Shown here: positions 27,742-35,815 of the stretch, piece after piece
Position numbering within the stretch: the first letter of the stretch is position 1
Layout of the letters: each line of letters opens with the position of its first letter
From: Acidimicrobiales bacterium
Lineage (GTDB): Bacteria > Actinomycetota > Acidimicrobiia > Acidimicrobiales > Aldehydirespiratoraceae
Assembly: GCA_022425325.1 (NCBI GenBank)
Contig: JAKMFW010000079.1
Coordinates: 1-58,795, forward strand
DNA length: 58,795 bases
Reading direction: 5' to 3'
Translations under genes and position numbers: made by a program
The notes under the pieces: generated by a model
What the model saw: the letters and a program-made list of their open reading frames with translations, nothing else
What the model was told of the DNA's origin: nothing
The model's database searches: none

Positions 27742-27813
27742 CCATCGCTGGACGATCGTTCAGTCGAGGCCTACCATCCGACCGCCTCGCAGGATCAAAC
27801 CAGGAGTCACAAC

Positions 27814-28584
27814 ATGCAGATCTCGCTCGAGGGCAAGCGCGCCTTCGTCACCGCCGGCGGCGACGGTATGGGCCGCACCACAGCGATCACCATGCACGAG
27901 CTCGGTGCCGAGGTGTTCACCTGCGACATCGATCCACGTGGACTGGCCACCCTTCCTGACGGGATCACCACGTGGGAATGCGATGTCAGCGACTCATCGG
28001 CACTCAACGCGATCTTTGACGAGATCCTGCCCGGCGGGCTCGACATCATGATCAACAACGCTGGTGTCGGCGGACCTACCAAGCTGGTTGAGGACGTCAC
28101 CGACGAGGAGTGGGATCACTGCATGAGCATCTGCATCGACGCGCAGTTTTACTGCGCCCGCCGCGTGGCCCCGGTCTTCAAGGCCCAGCAGAGCGGCGTC
28201 ATCATCAACATGATCTCGGGTGCCGGCATCATGGGCTTCCCAGGCCGGTCTCCGTATGCCGCTGCCAAGTGGGCGGCCGCGGGCTTCACCGAGACGCTCG
28301 CGATGGAGCTTGGACCCGACAACATTCGGGTCAACGGCATCGTTCCGGGCAATGTCAACGGCGACCGCATGGAGCGCGTCATCGCCGCGCACGCCGGCGC
28401 CGAGGGCCTTGATCCTGAGGCCGTGCGGCACATGTACGCCATCGGCACATCGATGCAGTGCTATGTCGATCCACAAGAGATCAGTGATCTGATCATGTTC
28501 CTCGTCTCGGACTATGGCCGCCACATCTCGGGCCAGATCATCGGTGTCGACGGCAACACCGAGACCCTCTACCCGCGCAGCTGA
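27814..28584 (+). CDS. Short-chain dehydrogenase/reductase
   Basis: The 256-residue protein is a classical SDR with NNAGV (about 81-85), active-site YAAAK (about 147-151) and a C-terminal DGNTE. The cofactor loop reads TAGGDGMG instead of TGxxxGxG, so the first Gly is Ala; this is tolerated in some SDRs. ATG 27814 is preceded by AGGAG. Four bases after its stop begins the aconitase X large subunit, suggesting that it oxidises or reduces a substrate or product of that dehydratase. Confidence 0.85.
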   Translation: MQISLEGKRAFVTAGGDGMGRTTAITMHELGAEVFTCDIDPRGLATLPDGITTWECDVSDSSALNAIFDEILPGGLDIMINNAGVGGPTKLVEDVTDEEWDHCMSICIDAQFYCARRVAPVFKAQQSGVIINMISGAGIMGFPGRSPYAAAKWAAAGFTETLAMELGPDNIRVNGIVPGNVNGDRMERVIAAHAGAEGLDPEAVRHMYAIGTSMQCYVDPQEISDLIMFLVSDYGRHISGQIIGVDGNTETLYPRS

Positions 28585-28588
28585 GTCC

Positions 28589-29845
28589 GTGACGAGCATC
28601 GAGCTCGACGACCTCGATCGAGAGCGACTCGCCGGCACCCGCGGCAAGGCCGAACAGCTGGCGATGCGCATGCTCGTCGCTGCGGCCGAAACGTCGGGGG
28701 CCACCGAGTTCGTTCCGATCGAGTTCGCTCACATCGGGTCCTGCCACTACACCGGCCGGCTTGCGCTCGACTACGCCGAGTTCCTCCTCGCCGAGGGCGC
28801 AACGCTCGCCGTGCCCACACACACGAATGCGAGCCTGATCGACATTCATCAGCCTGCGATGCGACCGGAGGCTGCGACTCCCGAAGCGGTTCGGGGTGCG
28901 GCTCGGCTGATGGAGATCTACGAAGCCTTGGGATGCACGGCGATGTGGTCGTGTGCGCCGTATCACGAGGCCCGAACCCGTCCAACGGTCGGCACGCAGA
29001 TCGTCGGCTCGGAGTCGAACGCCGTCTCCTTCTTCAACTCGGTGCTCGGTGCCCGCACCAACAAGTACGGCGATCTGCTCGATGTGTGTGCAGCGATCAT
29101 CGGCAAGGTGCCTCTGGCCGGGTTGCACACCGACGAGGGACGCCTCGCCACCCACGAACTCCGGCTGGAGCTCACCGATGCCGAGCTGGCCGACTCGTCG
29201 CTCCCCCATCTGCTCGGGATCATCATGGGCCGTGCCGTCGGCACCGCTGTTCCGGTCCTCACCGGTCTGCCGAGCGCCACGGAGGACGAGCTCAAAGCCA
29301 TCGCCGCTGCGGCTGCCACCTCCGGCGCCGTGGAGATGTTCCACGTCGTCGGCGTCACGCCTGAAGCCCCGACCTTTTCCGACGCCACCGGCGGACGCCC
29401 CGTCGACCGGGTCACCGTCGTCGACCGGGAGGCACTCGCCGAGGCGCGGATGCTGCTCACCACCACCGACAGCGAACATATCGACAGTGTGTGCCTCGGC
29501 ACGCCGCATTTCTCGATCGACGAATTCGGGGCCCTGCGGAAAGCGCTCGCCGGGCGCCGCGTTCACGACGACGTTTGTCTCGTCGTCACCACCAGCCGGG
29601 CGATCGCCCACGAACTCGGCCTGCGCGGCTGGCGGGCCGAACTCGACGAGCTCGGTGTTGAGGTCGTCCTCGACACCTGCACCTACTACCCGCCGCAACC
29701 CTCGGGCGTTCGCGGCACGGTCATGACCAACTCGGCGAAGTGGGCCTACTACGCGCCAGGCATGCTGCCGATCAATGTCGTTTTCGGTGGGCTCCAGGCC
29801 TGCGCCGACGCTGCGGTCACCGGACAGATTGGAGGTTCGGCGTGA
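28589..29845 (+). CDS. Aconitase X large (catalytic) subunit
   Basis: The 418-residue protein matches the aconitase X catalytic domain (AcnX, formerly DUF521): VPIEFAHIGSCHYTG, a central VGSESNAVSFFNSVLGARTN, and Cys-containing CLGTPHFS and DTCTYYPP that supply iron-sulfur ligands. Studied AcnX enzymes dehydrate cis-3-hydroxy-L-proline (bacteria) or mevalonate 5-phosphate (archaea). The overlapping next gene is the small subunit. The start GTG 28589 lies 4 bases after the SDR stop. The neighbouring threonine ammonia-lyase and SDR do not settle the substrate. Confidence 0.88.
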   Translation: MTSIELDDLDRERLAGTRGKAEQLAMRMLVAAAETSGATEFVPIEFAHIGSCHYTGRLALDYAEFLLAEGATLAVPTHTNASLIDIHQPAMRPEAATPEAVRGAARLMEIYEALGCTAMWSCAPYHEARTRPTVGTQIVGSESNAVSFFNSVLGARTNKYGDLLDVCAAIIGKVPLAGLHTDEGRLATHELRLELTDAELADSSLPHLLGIIMGRAVGTAVPVLTGLPSATEDELKAIAAAAATSGAVEMFHVVGVTPEAPTFSDATGGRPVDRVTVVDREALAEARMLLTTTDSEHIDSVCLGTPHFSIDEFGALRKALAGRRVHDDVCLVVTTSRAIAHELGLRGWRAELDELGVEVVLDTCTYYPPQPSGVRGTVMTNSAKWAYYAPGMLPINVVFGGLQACADAAVTGQIGGSA

Positions 29846-30249
29846 AAATCACCGGACGCTGGCTGCACGGCGAATCGATCTCGGGGGAGGTCCTGCGCCT
29901 TGATGAACCGCTCAGCTTCTGGGGCGGCCTTGACCCCAGCACGGGAGAGATCATCGACCAAGCCCACCCCCAGGCCGGCGCATCGATGGCGGGCGCTGTC
30001 GTGGCCATGCCCGGTTCGCGCGGATCGTCAGGCACTCCCGGGGTTCTGGGCGAAGCGCTGCGTACCGGCGCGGGGCCGGCGGCGTTGATCGTCACGAAGG
30101 CCGACATCAACCTCGTGGCCGGGGCGATGGTCGCCGAATCGCTCTATGGGGTTGACTGCCCCGTGTTGCTGGTCGACGGCGAGACGTTCGCCTCGCTGAC
30201 GACCGGGACGAGGGTCGAACACGCAGGCCCTGGTTCGCTGGTTGACTGA
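29842..30249 (+). CDS. Aconitase X small (swivel) subunit
   Basis: The 135-residue protein matches the DUF126 swivel domain: GEVLRLDEPLSFWGGLDPSTG, then GSRGSSGTPGVLGEAL, whose Ser-rich loop is the conserved core. It combines with the large subunit to form the active site. GTG 29842 overlaps the large-subunit stop (GTGA). Having both subunits as separate overlapping genes is the two-subunit AcnX arrangement rather than the fused form. Confidence 0.88.
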   Translation: MKITGRWLHGESISGEVLRLDEPLSFWGGLDPSTGEIIDQAHPQAGASMAGAVVAMPGSRGSSGTPGVLGEALRTGAGPAALIVTKADINLVAGAMVAESLYGVDCPVLLVDGETFASLTTGTRVEHAGPGSLVD

Positions 30250-30253
30250 TGGA

Positions 30254-31780
30254 GTGACCGGCCTCGATGACAACGACTACCTGCGTCGGATCCTGACCGC
30301 CGATGTCTACGACATTGCGGTCGAGACACCGCTTGACGATGCCCCGTCGCTTTCGGCGCGCACCGGCAATCGGGTGCTGCTGAAACGCGAGGACCTCCAA
30401 CCGGTCTTCTCGTTCAAGGTGCGCGGTGCCTACAACAAAATGGCCAAGCTCAGCCCGGAGCAGCGGGCTCGCGGAGTCATCTGCTCCTCAGCCGGAAACC
30501 ACGCACAAGGGGTCGCCCTCGCCGCCGCCGAGCTCGGCTGCCGAGCAGTGATCGTCATGCCGGTCACCACACCAGCGCTCAAGGTCGACGCCGTTCGTGC
30601 CCGCGGGGCGGAGGTCGTGTTGCACGGCGAGTCCTACAGCGACGCCGAGACCGAAGCCCATCGCCTGATGGCCGAGCAGGGCCTCGAGTTCGTGCATCCG
30701 TTCGATGATCCCGACGTGATCGCCGGCCAGGGCACGGTTGCGATGGAACTACTCCGTCAGCACCCTGGCCCGATCGACGCCGTTTTCGTCGCCATCGGGG
30801 GCGGTGGGCTCATTTCGGGCATCGCCACCTACCTCAAGGCGCTCAGGCCCGACATCCGGATCATCGGCGTGCAGACCGAGGACTCTGACGCAATGGCCCG
30901 AAGTGTCGACGCAGGTGAGATCATCGAACTCGACGACGTCGGGTTATTCAGCGACGGCACCGCCGTGCGGCGGGTCGGAGACGAGACGTTCCGACTCGTG
31001 CAGCGCCACGTCGACAAGATCCTGCGGGTCGACACCGACGCCGCGTGTGCGGCGATCAAGGATGTGTTCGGCGACACCCGGGCCATCCTCGAGCCCGCTG
31101 GAGCGCTCGCCATCGCCGGCCTGAAGCACTACGCCGAGCAGACGGGCGCAACCGGGCAGACGTTTGTTGCGATCGCCTGCGGAGCGAACATGAACTTCGA
31201 CCGCCTCCGCTTCGTGTCGGAGCGCGCCGAGATCGGCGAACGGCGGGAGGCCGTCTTTGCCGTGACCATCCCGGAGGAGCGCGGCTCGTTCCGTCGGTTC
31301 TGCGCCGAGATCGGTGACCGGTCGGTGACGGAGTTCAACTACCGGATCAGCGGCGCTGCGGAAGCCCATGTGTTCGTCGGCATCGAGACCCAGCACCGGA
31401 ACGAAGCCGCCGAGATCTCCGACCAGCTGGAAGGGGCCGGCTTCACGACGCTTGATCTCACCGGTGATGAACTCGCCAAAGTCCACCTTCGCCACCTCGT
31501 CGGCGGAAAGTCCCCGCTCGCCGGCGACGAGGTCCTGTACCGCTTCGAATTCCCCGAACGGCCGGGCGCACTCATGCGTTTCCTCGCCAACATGCGGCCT
31601 GACTGGAACATCTCGCTGTTCCACTACCGCAACCACGGTGCCGATTACGGGCGAGTGCTCGTGGGCATGCAGGTGCCTTCTGACGACCAGGCCGCATTCG
31701 GCGAGTTCCTCGGCGAGTTGGGCTACCGCCACTGGGACGAGACTTCGAACCCCGCCTATCAACTCTTCCTCGGCGGCTGA
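30254..31780 (+). CDS. ilvA: Threonine ammonia-lyase, biosynthetic (threonine deaminase)
   Basis: The 508-residue protein converts threonine to 2-oxobutyrate and ammonia with PLP, the first committed step of isoleucine synthesis. Lys55 in FSFKVRGAYNKM binds PLP; SSAGNHAQGVA and GGGGLISG hold the phosphate. Two C-terminal ACT-like domains (from about residue 335), with EERGSFRRF and ERPGALMRF, are the allosteric part, so it is the regulated long form. GTG 30254 lies 4 bases after the AcnX small-subunit stop; TTG 30242 is an alternative. Confidence 0.93.
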   Translation: MTGLDDNDYLRRILTADVYDIAVETPLDDAPSLSARTGNRVLLKREDLQPVFSFKVRGAYNKMAKLSPEQRARGVICSSAGNHAQGVALAAAELGCRAVIVMPVTTPALKVDAVRARGAEVVLHGESYSDAETEAHRLMAEQGLEFVHPFDDPDVIAGQGTVAMELLRQHPGPIDAVFVAIGGGGLISGIATYLKALRPDIRIIGVQTEDSDAMARSVDAGEIIELDDVGLFSDGTAVRRVGDETFRLVQRHVDKILRVDTDAACAAIKDVFGDTRAILEPAGALAIAGLKHYAEQTGATGQTFVAIACGANMNFDRLRFVSERAEIGERREAVFAVTIPEERGSFRRFCAEIGDRSVTEFNYRISGAAEAHVFVGIETQHRNEAAEISDQLEGAGFTTLDLTGDELAKVHLRHLVGGKSPLAGDEVLYRFEFPERPGALMRFLANMRPDWNISLFHYRNHGADYGRVLVGMQVPSDDQAAFGEFLGELGYRHWDETSNPAYQLFLGG

Positions 31781-31872
31781 GGGCGACACGGGCACAGCGC
31801 ACTGGTCCGAACCCGGCCGACGGCGAGCTGACCGTCGCCGACGGCAGCTACCGACGGTCGGAAAACGACGAA

Positions 31873-31892
31873 CGCCGCTCCGAAGAGCGGCG
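31873..31892. terminator. Hairpin downstream of ilvA
   Basis: CGCCGCTC (31873-31880) and GAGCGGCG (31885-31892) form an 8-bp stem with a CGAA loop. The left side is A-rich on the plus strand, so the T-rich side faces minus-strand transcription; it may act in both directions. It lies about 90 bases after the ilvA stop. Confidence 0.5.
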
Positions 31893-31992
31893 CTGGTGCG
31901 TACCCCTAAGCACTCGTAGTTGGAACCAGATCTGGTCGTGGCTCGAGAACATCGAGAAATCAAGGCCTCTCCTCGAATCGGTCATCAGGTAG

Positions 31993-32121
31993 CTAGCGAT
32001 CCGTTTCCTAGTTCATCGATTTCACCCCCGGTCTCGGGAGGAGCTGAACGCCGAGGGCACCCCCACAGTCAAGGGTGGCTGCTTCCACGTTCCGGCATGG
32101 GCGCACGTCAGTGGACCGTGA
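31993..32121 (+). pseudogene. Possible remnant of a serine recombinase (very short)
   Basis: Within the 425-base stretch between ilvA and the small membrane genes, one frame reads LNAEGTPTVKGGCFHVPAWA (about 32044-32103) before a TGA at 32119. This looks like the LNAEGxPTxxGG segment of large serine recombinases, but a TAG at 31990 closes the frame upstream and nothing else of the protein is present. The rest of the stretch has no gene that I can support. The match is short and could be chance. Confidence 0.2.
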
Positions 32122-32205
32122 AGCTGAGATGGAGGGCGTCGCAGCATGACCGACGAGGGAACCGAAACTGCGGATAACAGTCCTGATGGCTGTTACGGTT
32201 CGGGA

Positions 32206-32427
32206 ATGCGATCCATTCCGAACTCTCTCAAACTAAAACTTCCATTCATCATCTCCGGTTTTGCATCGTTCCTTTTCTCGGTTTGGCTCTACTTCATCCA
32301 GGACCAAGAAATGGCAGGGATTTTCGTTGGACTTTGGGTCCCCTCAATTCATTCGCTCGGAACTTTGCTGCTTACGCCTGTGAGCGTCACCAACGAAGCG
32401 CAAGAGGAGGCGGTGCCCAATGGATGA
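32206..32427 (+). CDS. Small two-segment membrane protein
   Basis: The 73-residue product from ATG 32206 has two hydrophobic stretches, LPFIISGFASFLFSVWLYFI and an IFVGLWVPSIHSLGTLLL segment, and a short acidic tail. ATG 32146 would add 20 polar residues and is less likely. Codon use is more A/T-rich than its neighbours. The next tiny membrane gene overlaps its last 8 bases. No family is recognised. Confidence 0.6.
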   Translation: MRSIPNSLKLKLPFIISGFASFLFSVWLYFIQDQEMAGIFVGLWVPSIHSLGTLLLTPVSVTNEAQEEAVPNG

Positions 32428-32560
32428 CCTTGGAATCTTCATCGTTGGCATTGTGATCTTCGCCGTGACAGTTGTCGGGTCTGTCATTGCAGGAAGCCGC
32501 ACGATGCAAGCTGCAATTGACGATCAAGGCAGATCGAATCTGGCAAGAAGGCCCGAGTAG
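32420..32560 (+). CDS. 46-residue single-span membrane protein
   Basis: ATG 32420 to TAG 32558-32560 encodes MDDLGIFIVGIVIFAVTVVG, a single membrane span, followed by a polar charged tail ending ARRPE. It overlaps the upstream small membrane gene by 8 bases, which suggests coupled translation. It is too short for ordinary gene finders. The role is unknown; it might form a two-component small membrane complex with its partner. Confidence 0.5.
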   Translation: MDDLGIFIVGIVIFAVTVVGSVIAGSRTMQAAIDDQGRSNLARRPE

Positions 32561-32626
32561 TAACCCTTTGCGCAGCTCGCAATGGGCGTAATTGTCGCTG
32601 TCCACAAGCGGGCCAAGCCGGTGTGG

Positions 32627-32699
32627 TACCCCGTACGGGATTTGAACCCGTGCTACCACCTTGAGAGGGTGGCGTCCTAGGCCGCTAGACGAACGGGGC
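32627..32699 (-). tRNA. tRNA-Glu (anticodon CTC)
   Basis: On the minus strand the acceptor stem GCCCCGT pairs with ACGGGGT (first pair G-U), discriminator A at 32627, followed by genomic CCA. The anticodon stem CCACC/GGTGG encloses loop CTCTCAA, giving anticodon CTC. The T-arm has GGTTCAAATCC. Confidence 0.95.
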
Positions 32700-32769
32700 A
32701 GGTTCGATCCACCGAAGTGGTCGGCTCGCCGAGTGTAGCGATCGGGCGAGGTGCCCCCAACCGAAACCG

Positions 32770-33756
32770 TCAGGCGACAGCCGCTTCGATCTCCACCTTC
32801 ACCTCGGGTGTGATCTTCGAGATCACGTCAAGCGCACCGAAGTTCGCAACGACCTGCTCGACACGGGACGCGCCGGTGATAACGCTGGAGACGTTGGGGC
32901 TGAGGGTGCACCAGGCGAGCGCGAGCTGCGCCATCGTGCACTCGAGACGCTCGGTGATCGGGCGTAGACCTTCGACCCTGGTGATGGCGGCAGCGTTGGT
33001 CATTCGTTCACCGAGCCACTCGTAGCCGTCGAGCGCTGCGCGTGAGTCCTCAGGTACGCCGTCGCGGTACTTGCCGGTGAGGAGCCCCGAAGCGAGCGGG
33101 CTCCAGATCGTGTTGCCGTACCCGGTCTCCGCAGTGAGGCGAGCGAACTCGGTGTCGATACGACGCTCGAGCAGGTTGTACTGACTCTGCTCGGTGACAG
33201 GCTTGTGCAGGCCGTGCTTCTCGGCGATACCCATCGCCTCACGTACCTGTTCGGCGGTCCACTCGCTGGTGCCCCAGTAATGGGCCTTGCCGGCGGAGAC
33301 GATCTCACTCATCGCGAAAACGACCTCTTCCATCGGCGTCTCCGGATCGGCCCGGTGCGCGTAGAAGACGTCGACGAAGTCCGTTTGGAGCCGCTCGAGC
33401 GAACCGTCGATCGACTGCATGAGGTACTTGCGATTGAGCGTGTTGTTCATGTTCGGGACGTCGCGATGGATGCCCCAGAACGCCTTCGTGGTGAGCACGT
33501 ATGACCAGCGGGGCCAACCGAGTTCCTGAAAGACGCGGCCCATGATCGTCTCGGATTCGCCGCCGGCGTACACCTCAGCGTTGTCGAAAAAATTGCAGCC
33601 CGCCTCGCCGGCAGCGTCGATGCAGTCGCGTGCGAGACCGGTGTCGAGTTGGTTACCGAAGGTGACCCAGCTGCCGAAGGACAGGACGCTCACGCGCAGA
33701 CCGGACGCACCGAGGCGTCGGTACTCCATGTGCGGATTGACGTTGGGGGATGGCAT
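32770..33756 (-). CDS. Aldo/keto reductase (Kv-beta-like)
   Basis: The 328-residue protein has the AKR tetrad Asp58, Tyr63 (FFDNAEVYAGG), Lys91 (TTKAFWG) and His134 (FYAHRAD). EYRRLGASGLRVS, YWGTSEW and the C-terminal SVITGASRVEQ resemble the potassium-channel beta-subunit/YghZ branch of the family. It reduces carbonyl compounds with NADPH. ATG 33756 was chosen; ATG 33729 (MEYRRLG) is equally possible. Confidence 0.88.
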   Translation of the reverse strand: MPSPNVNPHMEYRRLGASGLRVSVLSFGSWVTFGNQLDTGLARDCIDAAGEAGCNFFDNAEVYAGGESETIMGRVFQELGWPRWSYVLTTKAFWGIHRDVPNMNNTLNRKYLMQSIDGSLERLQTDFVDVFYAHRADPETPMEEVVFAMSEIVSAGKAHYWGTSEWTAEQVREAMGIAEKHGLHKPVTEQSQYNLLERRIDTEFARLTAETGYGNTIWSPLASGLLTGKYRDGVPEDSRAALDGYEWLGERMTNAAAITRVEGLRPITERLECTMAQLALAWCTLSPNVSSVITGASRVEQVVANFGALDVISKITPEVKVEIEAAVA

Positions 33757-33784
33757 GAGGTCGACGGTATCGGCGTGCCGATGG

Positions 33785-34954
33785 CTATGCAGCGTTGCGC
33801 TCGACCAGGACCGGCTCGCCGTCAACCCAGCGAATCGGACGTGCGTACAGCGAACGCACACCGCCGTCGCCGTAGCCGACAAGATCACCGGTCCACCCGT
33901 GATAGACGACCAGATCAGTGCCGAGGGACGGCGCTGCAACGACCTCCAGCCCGCCGGGCCCTGACGTCGCCTCGGTATCGGCGAGCCACGGCTCGGGATC
34001 CTTCACGCAGGGTCCGGCGACGCTCTCACAGACGGCATGGCCGACGGCGTAGGCCTCGGTGTCCCACCGGTTGGCGGAATAGAAGAGGTGGTACTCGCCG
34101 TCGACCTCGATCATCGACGGAGCCTCCACCACGTCGCGCTCCCAGGACTGATCGTTGCGAAGGAGTTCGACAGCCGGTCCGGCGAGTTCGGTGCCGTCGG
34201 CGGACAGGGGCTGGGCGAAGATCATGGTCGGGATGCCACAGCAGTTGCCGTCGGACTTCCACAGCAGCCACAGCGATCCGTCGTCGTCGGCCACCGTGCT
34301 CGGGTCGATCGAACCACCCAGGTCGAGGGTGCACACGAGCGGTTCGGTTGAGGCACCGACGAAGGGGCCGGCCGGATGATCGGCGACAGCGACAGAAATG
34401 CACTGCCGGCCCGACGCGGTGTGCCGGGTCGTGTAGTGGAGGACGTAGGTGCCGTCGACCTCGCTGACCGACGGGGCCCAGACATGGTGCGGTTCGGACC
34501 ATGCGGGAAGCTCCGGCAAGGCGTCGCCGACCATCTCGCCGGAACCGTCGCGGTACGACGCCAGCACCGGAACGTTCATGAACAGCGTGTTGGTTGCGTA
34601 GGCATAGAAGTCGTCTTCGTGGGGAAGCAAGAACGGGTCGGCGAAGTCACCGTCGAAGGTCGGGTTGCCATCACGTGCGATGCGGCCACTCGCAGCTCGG
34701 GCGGCGCCCTGCCCCTGCGACAGGGGCCGATCGTCGACCGGAGGAGCCATCGTCGTGGTCGACACGACCGGCTCCTGCGTCACGACCGGGAGCGGGGACA
34801 TCGTGCTCGATAATTCGGACGGTTCGGTCACGTCGATCACGACGAGCGGTTCATCTTCGGCCATTGCGGTTTCGATCGATCGATCGAAACCGCCGCAGGC
34901 CGCGGCAAGCACGGCGAAGGCGAGAACAGGGAGGCATCGGGGGACGTGTCGCAT
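33785..34954 (-). CDS. Lipoprotein with GH43-like five-bladed propeller
   Basis: The 389-residue protein starts with a signal peptide and lipobox LAAAC (Cys20), a Thr/Pro-rich linker, then a GH43-like fold: FADPFLLPHEDDFYAYAT with the likely catalytic-base Asp, VWAPSVSEVDGTYVLHYTTR, SIDPSTVADDDGSLWLLW with a pKa-modulating Asp, and VEAPSMIEVDGEYHLFYSAN with the acid Glu. It probably cleaves arabinan or xylan-like glycans at the cell surface. ATG 34954 lies 10 bases after GAGG; ATG 34969 would add five residues. Confidence 0.8.
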   Translation of the reverse strand: MRHVPRCLPVLAFAVLAAACGGFDRSIETAMAEDEPLVVIDVTEPSELSSTMSPLPVVTQEPVVSTTTMAPPVDDRPLSQGQGAARAASGRIARDGNPTFDGDFADPFLLPHEDDFYAYATNTLFMNVPVLASYRDGSGEMVGDALPELPAWSEPHHVWAPSVSEVDGTYVLHYTTRHTASGRQCISVAVADHPAGPFVGASTEPLVCTLDLGGSIDPSTVADDDGSLWLLWKSDGNCCGIPTMIFAQPLSADGTELAGPAVELLRNDQSWERDVVEAPSMIEVDGEYHLFYSANRWDTEAYAVGHAVCESVAGPCVKDPEPWLADTEATSGPGGLEVVAAPSLGTDLVVYHGWTGDLVGYGDGGVRSLYARPIRWVDGEPVLVERNAA

Positions 34955-35033
34955 GCCGATGAGCCTCATGAACGCAGGTGAGCGTCTCGCGAGCGGAACG
35001 TGAGCGTTTCGTGAGGATCCGACCGAAAACCAC

Positions 35034-35059
35034 AAACGGCGCCCCGGAGGGCGCCGTTT
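35034..35059 (-). terminator. Rho-independent terminator of tRNA-Gln
   Basis: AAACGGCGCCC (35034-35044) and GGGCGCCGTTT (35049-35059) form a perfect 11-bp stem with a CGGA loop. On the minus strand it is followed by T-rich sequence (GTGGTTTTC) and lies 7 bases past the 3' end of tRNA-Gln. Confidence 0.8.
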
Positions 35060-35065
35060 CGTTGG

Positions 35066-35137
35066 CTCGGGGAGGAGGACTTGAACCCCCAATAACTGGA
35101 CCAGAACCAGTTGTGTTACCGATTACACCATCCCCGA
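35066..35137 (-). tRNA. tRNA-Gln (anticodon CTG)
   Basis: On the minus strand the acceptor stem TCGGGGA pairs with TCCCCGA, discriminator G. The anticodon stem ACTGG/CCAGT encloses TTCTGGT, giving anticodon CTG. The T-arm has GGTTCAAGTCC. No CCA is encoded. Confidence 0.95.
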
Positions 35138-35183
35138 AGGATGGCCCGCTTGGGCAGTGCGAAGGGTAGCGGGAAGTCGGCGG

Positions 35184-35813
35184 TCAGCCGACCCCGTCAA
35201 GCCAGTTGTCGACCCGTCGATACCCGACGATCCTCCCGAGGCTCACGGCGGCGGTCTCGCGCAACAGTTGGCGAATCGATGACGCCCCATCAGTCGACGA
35301 CACCGAGGCCTCGAGCCCTACCTCGTCGGCGATCTGGGTGAGCCGAAGCGAGTGGTACGGATCCGACACCAGCACGACCGAATCGAGGTCGCGCAGACGA
35401 AGCTGTAGCGCCGTTGCGGCGAGTTGCTCCCACGTCGATGCGCCATCGGTGATCACGAGGAGATCCGCATCGGGAATGCCGGCGAAGCGCAGGTACTCGT
35501 AGCCGGCGAAGCCCTCGGTGAAACGATCACCGGGCAGATTCGATCCGGTGGTGACGACGATCGGCGCCACCCCCTCACGCCAGAGTTTCTCCGCATGGTC
35601 GAGTCGGCCGGCGAGCACCGGTGACGGCTCGCCGTCGTACTGTGCAGCGCCGAGCACGACGATCGCATCAGCCTCGACACGATCGTCAGTCCCTGCGGCG
35701 AGCAGCACCTGGAAGAACGTGACACCGACGTAGAGCACGCCGAGGACACCCCCGACCGCCACGATCCGTCGCCATGAGAACCGCTCGCGAAGCTGCTGCA
35801 GCGGCGACGCCAT
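35184..35813 (-). CDS. YdcF/SanA-family (DUF218) membrane protein
   Basis: The 209-residue protein has one N-terminal membrane segment (about 17-40), then the DUF218 core: DAIVVLGAAQYDGEPSPVLAGRLDHAEKLW, IVVTTGSN, and SVVLVSDPYHSLRL, with the conserved Asp and His residues of the family. SanA/YdcF proteins affect envelope integrity, but their reaction is not firmly known. Its ATG is 2 bases after the gltX stop. Confidence 0.85.
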   Translation of the reverse strand: MASPLQQLRERFSWRRIVAVGGVLGVLYVGVTFFQVLLAAGTDDRVEADAIVVLGAAQYDGEPSPVLAGRLDHAEKLWREGVAPIVVTTGSNLPGDRFTEGFAGYEYLRFAGIPDADLLVITDGASTWEQLAATALQLRLRDLDSVVLVSDPYHSLRLTQIADEVGLEASVSSTDGASSIRQLLRETAAVSLGRIVGYRRVDNWLDGVG

Positions 35814-35815
35814 GA

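Noticed and set aside
31897-31950. Possible small structured RNA near the hairpin after ilvA
   Set aside because: No tRNA, SRP or tmRNA arms could be paired; only the hairpin itself is convincing.
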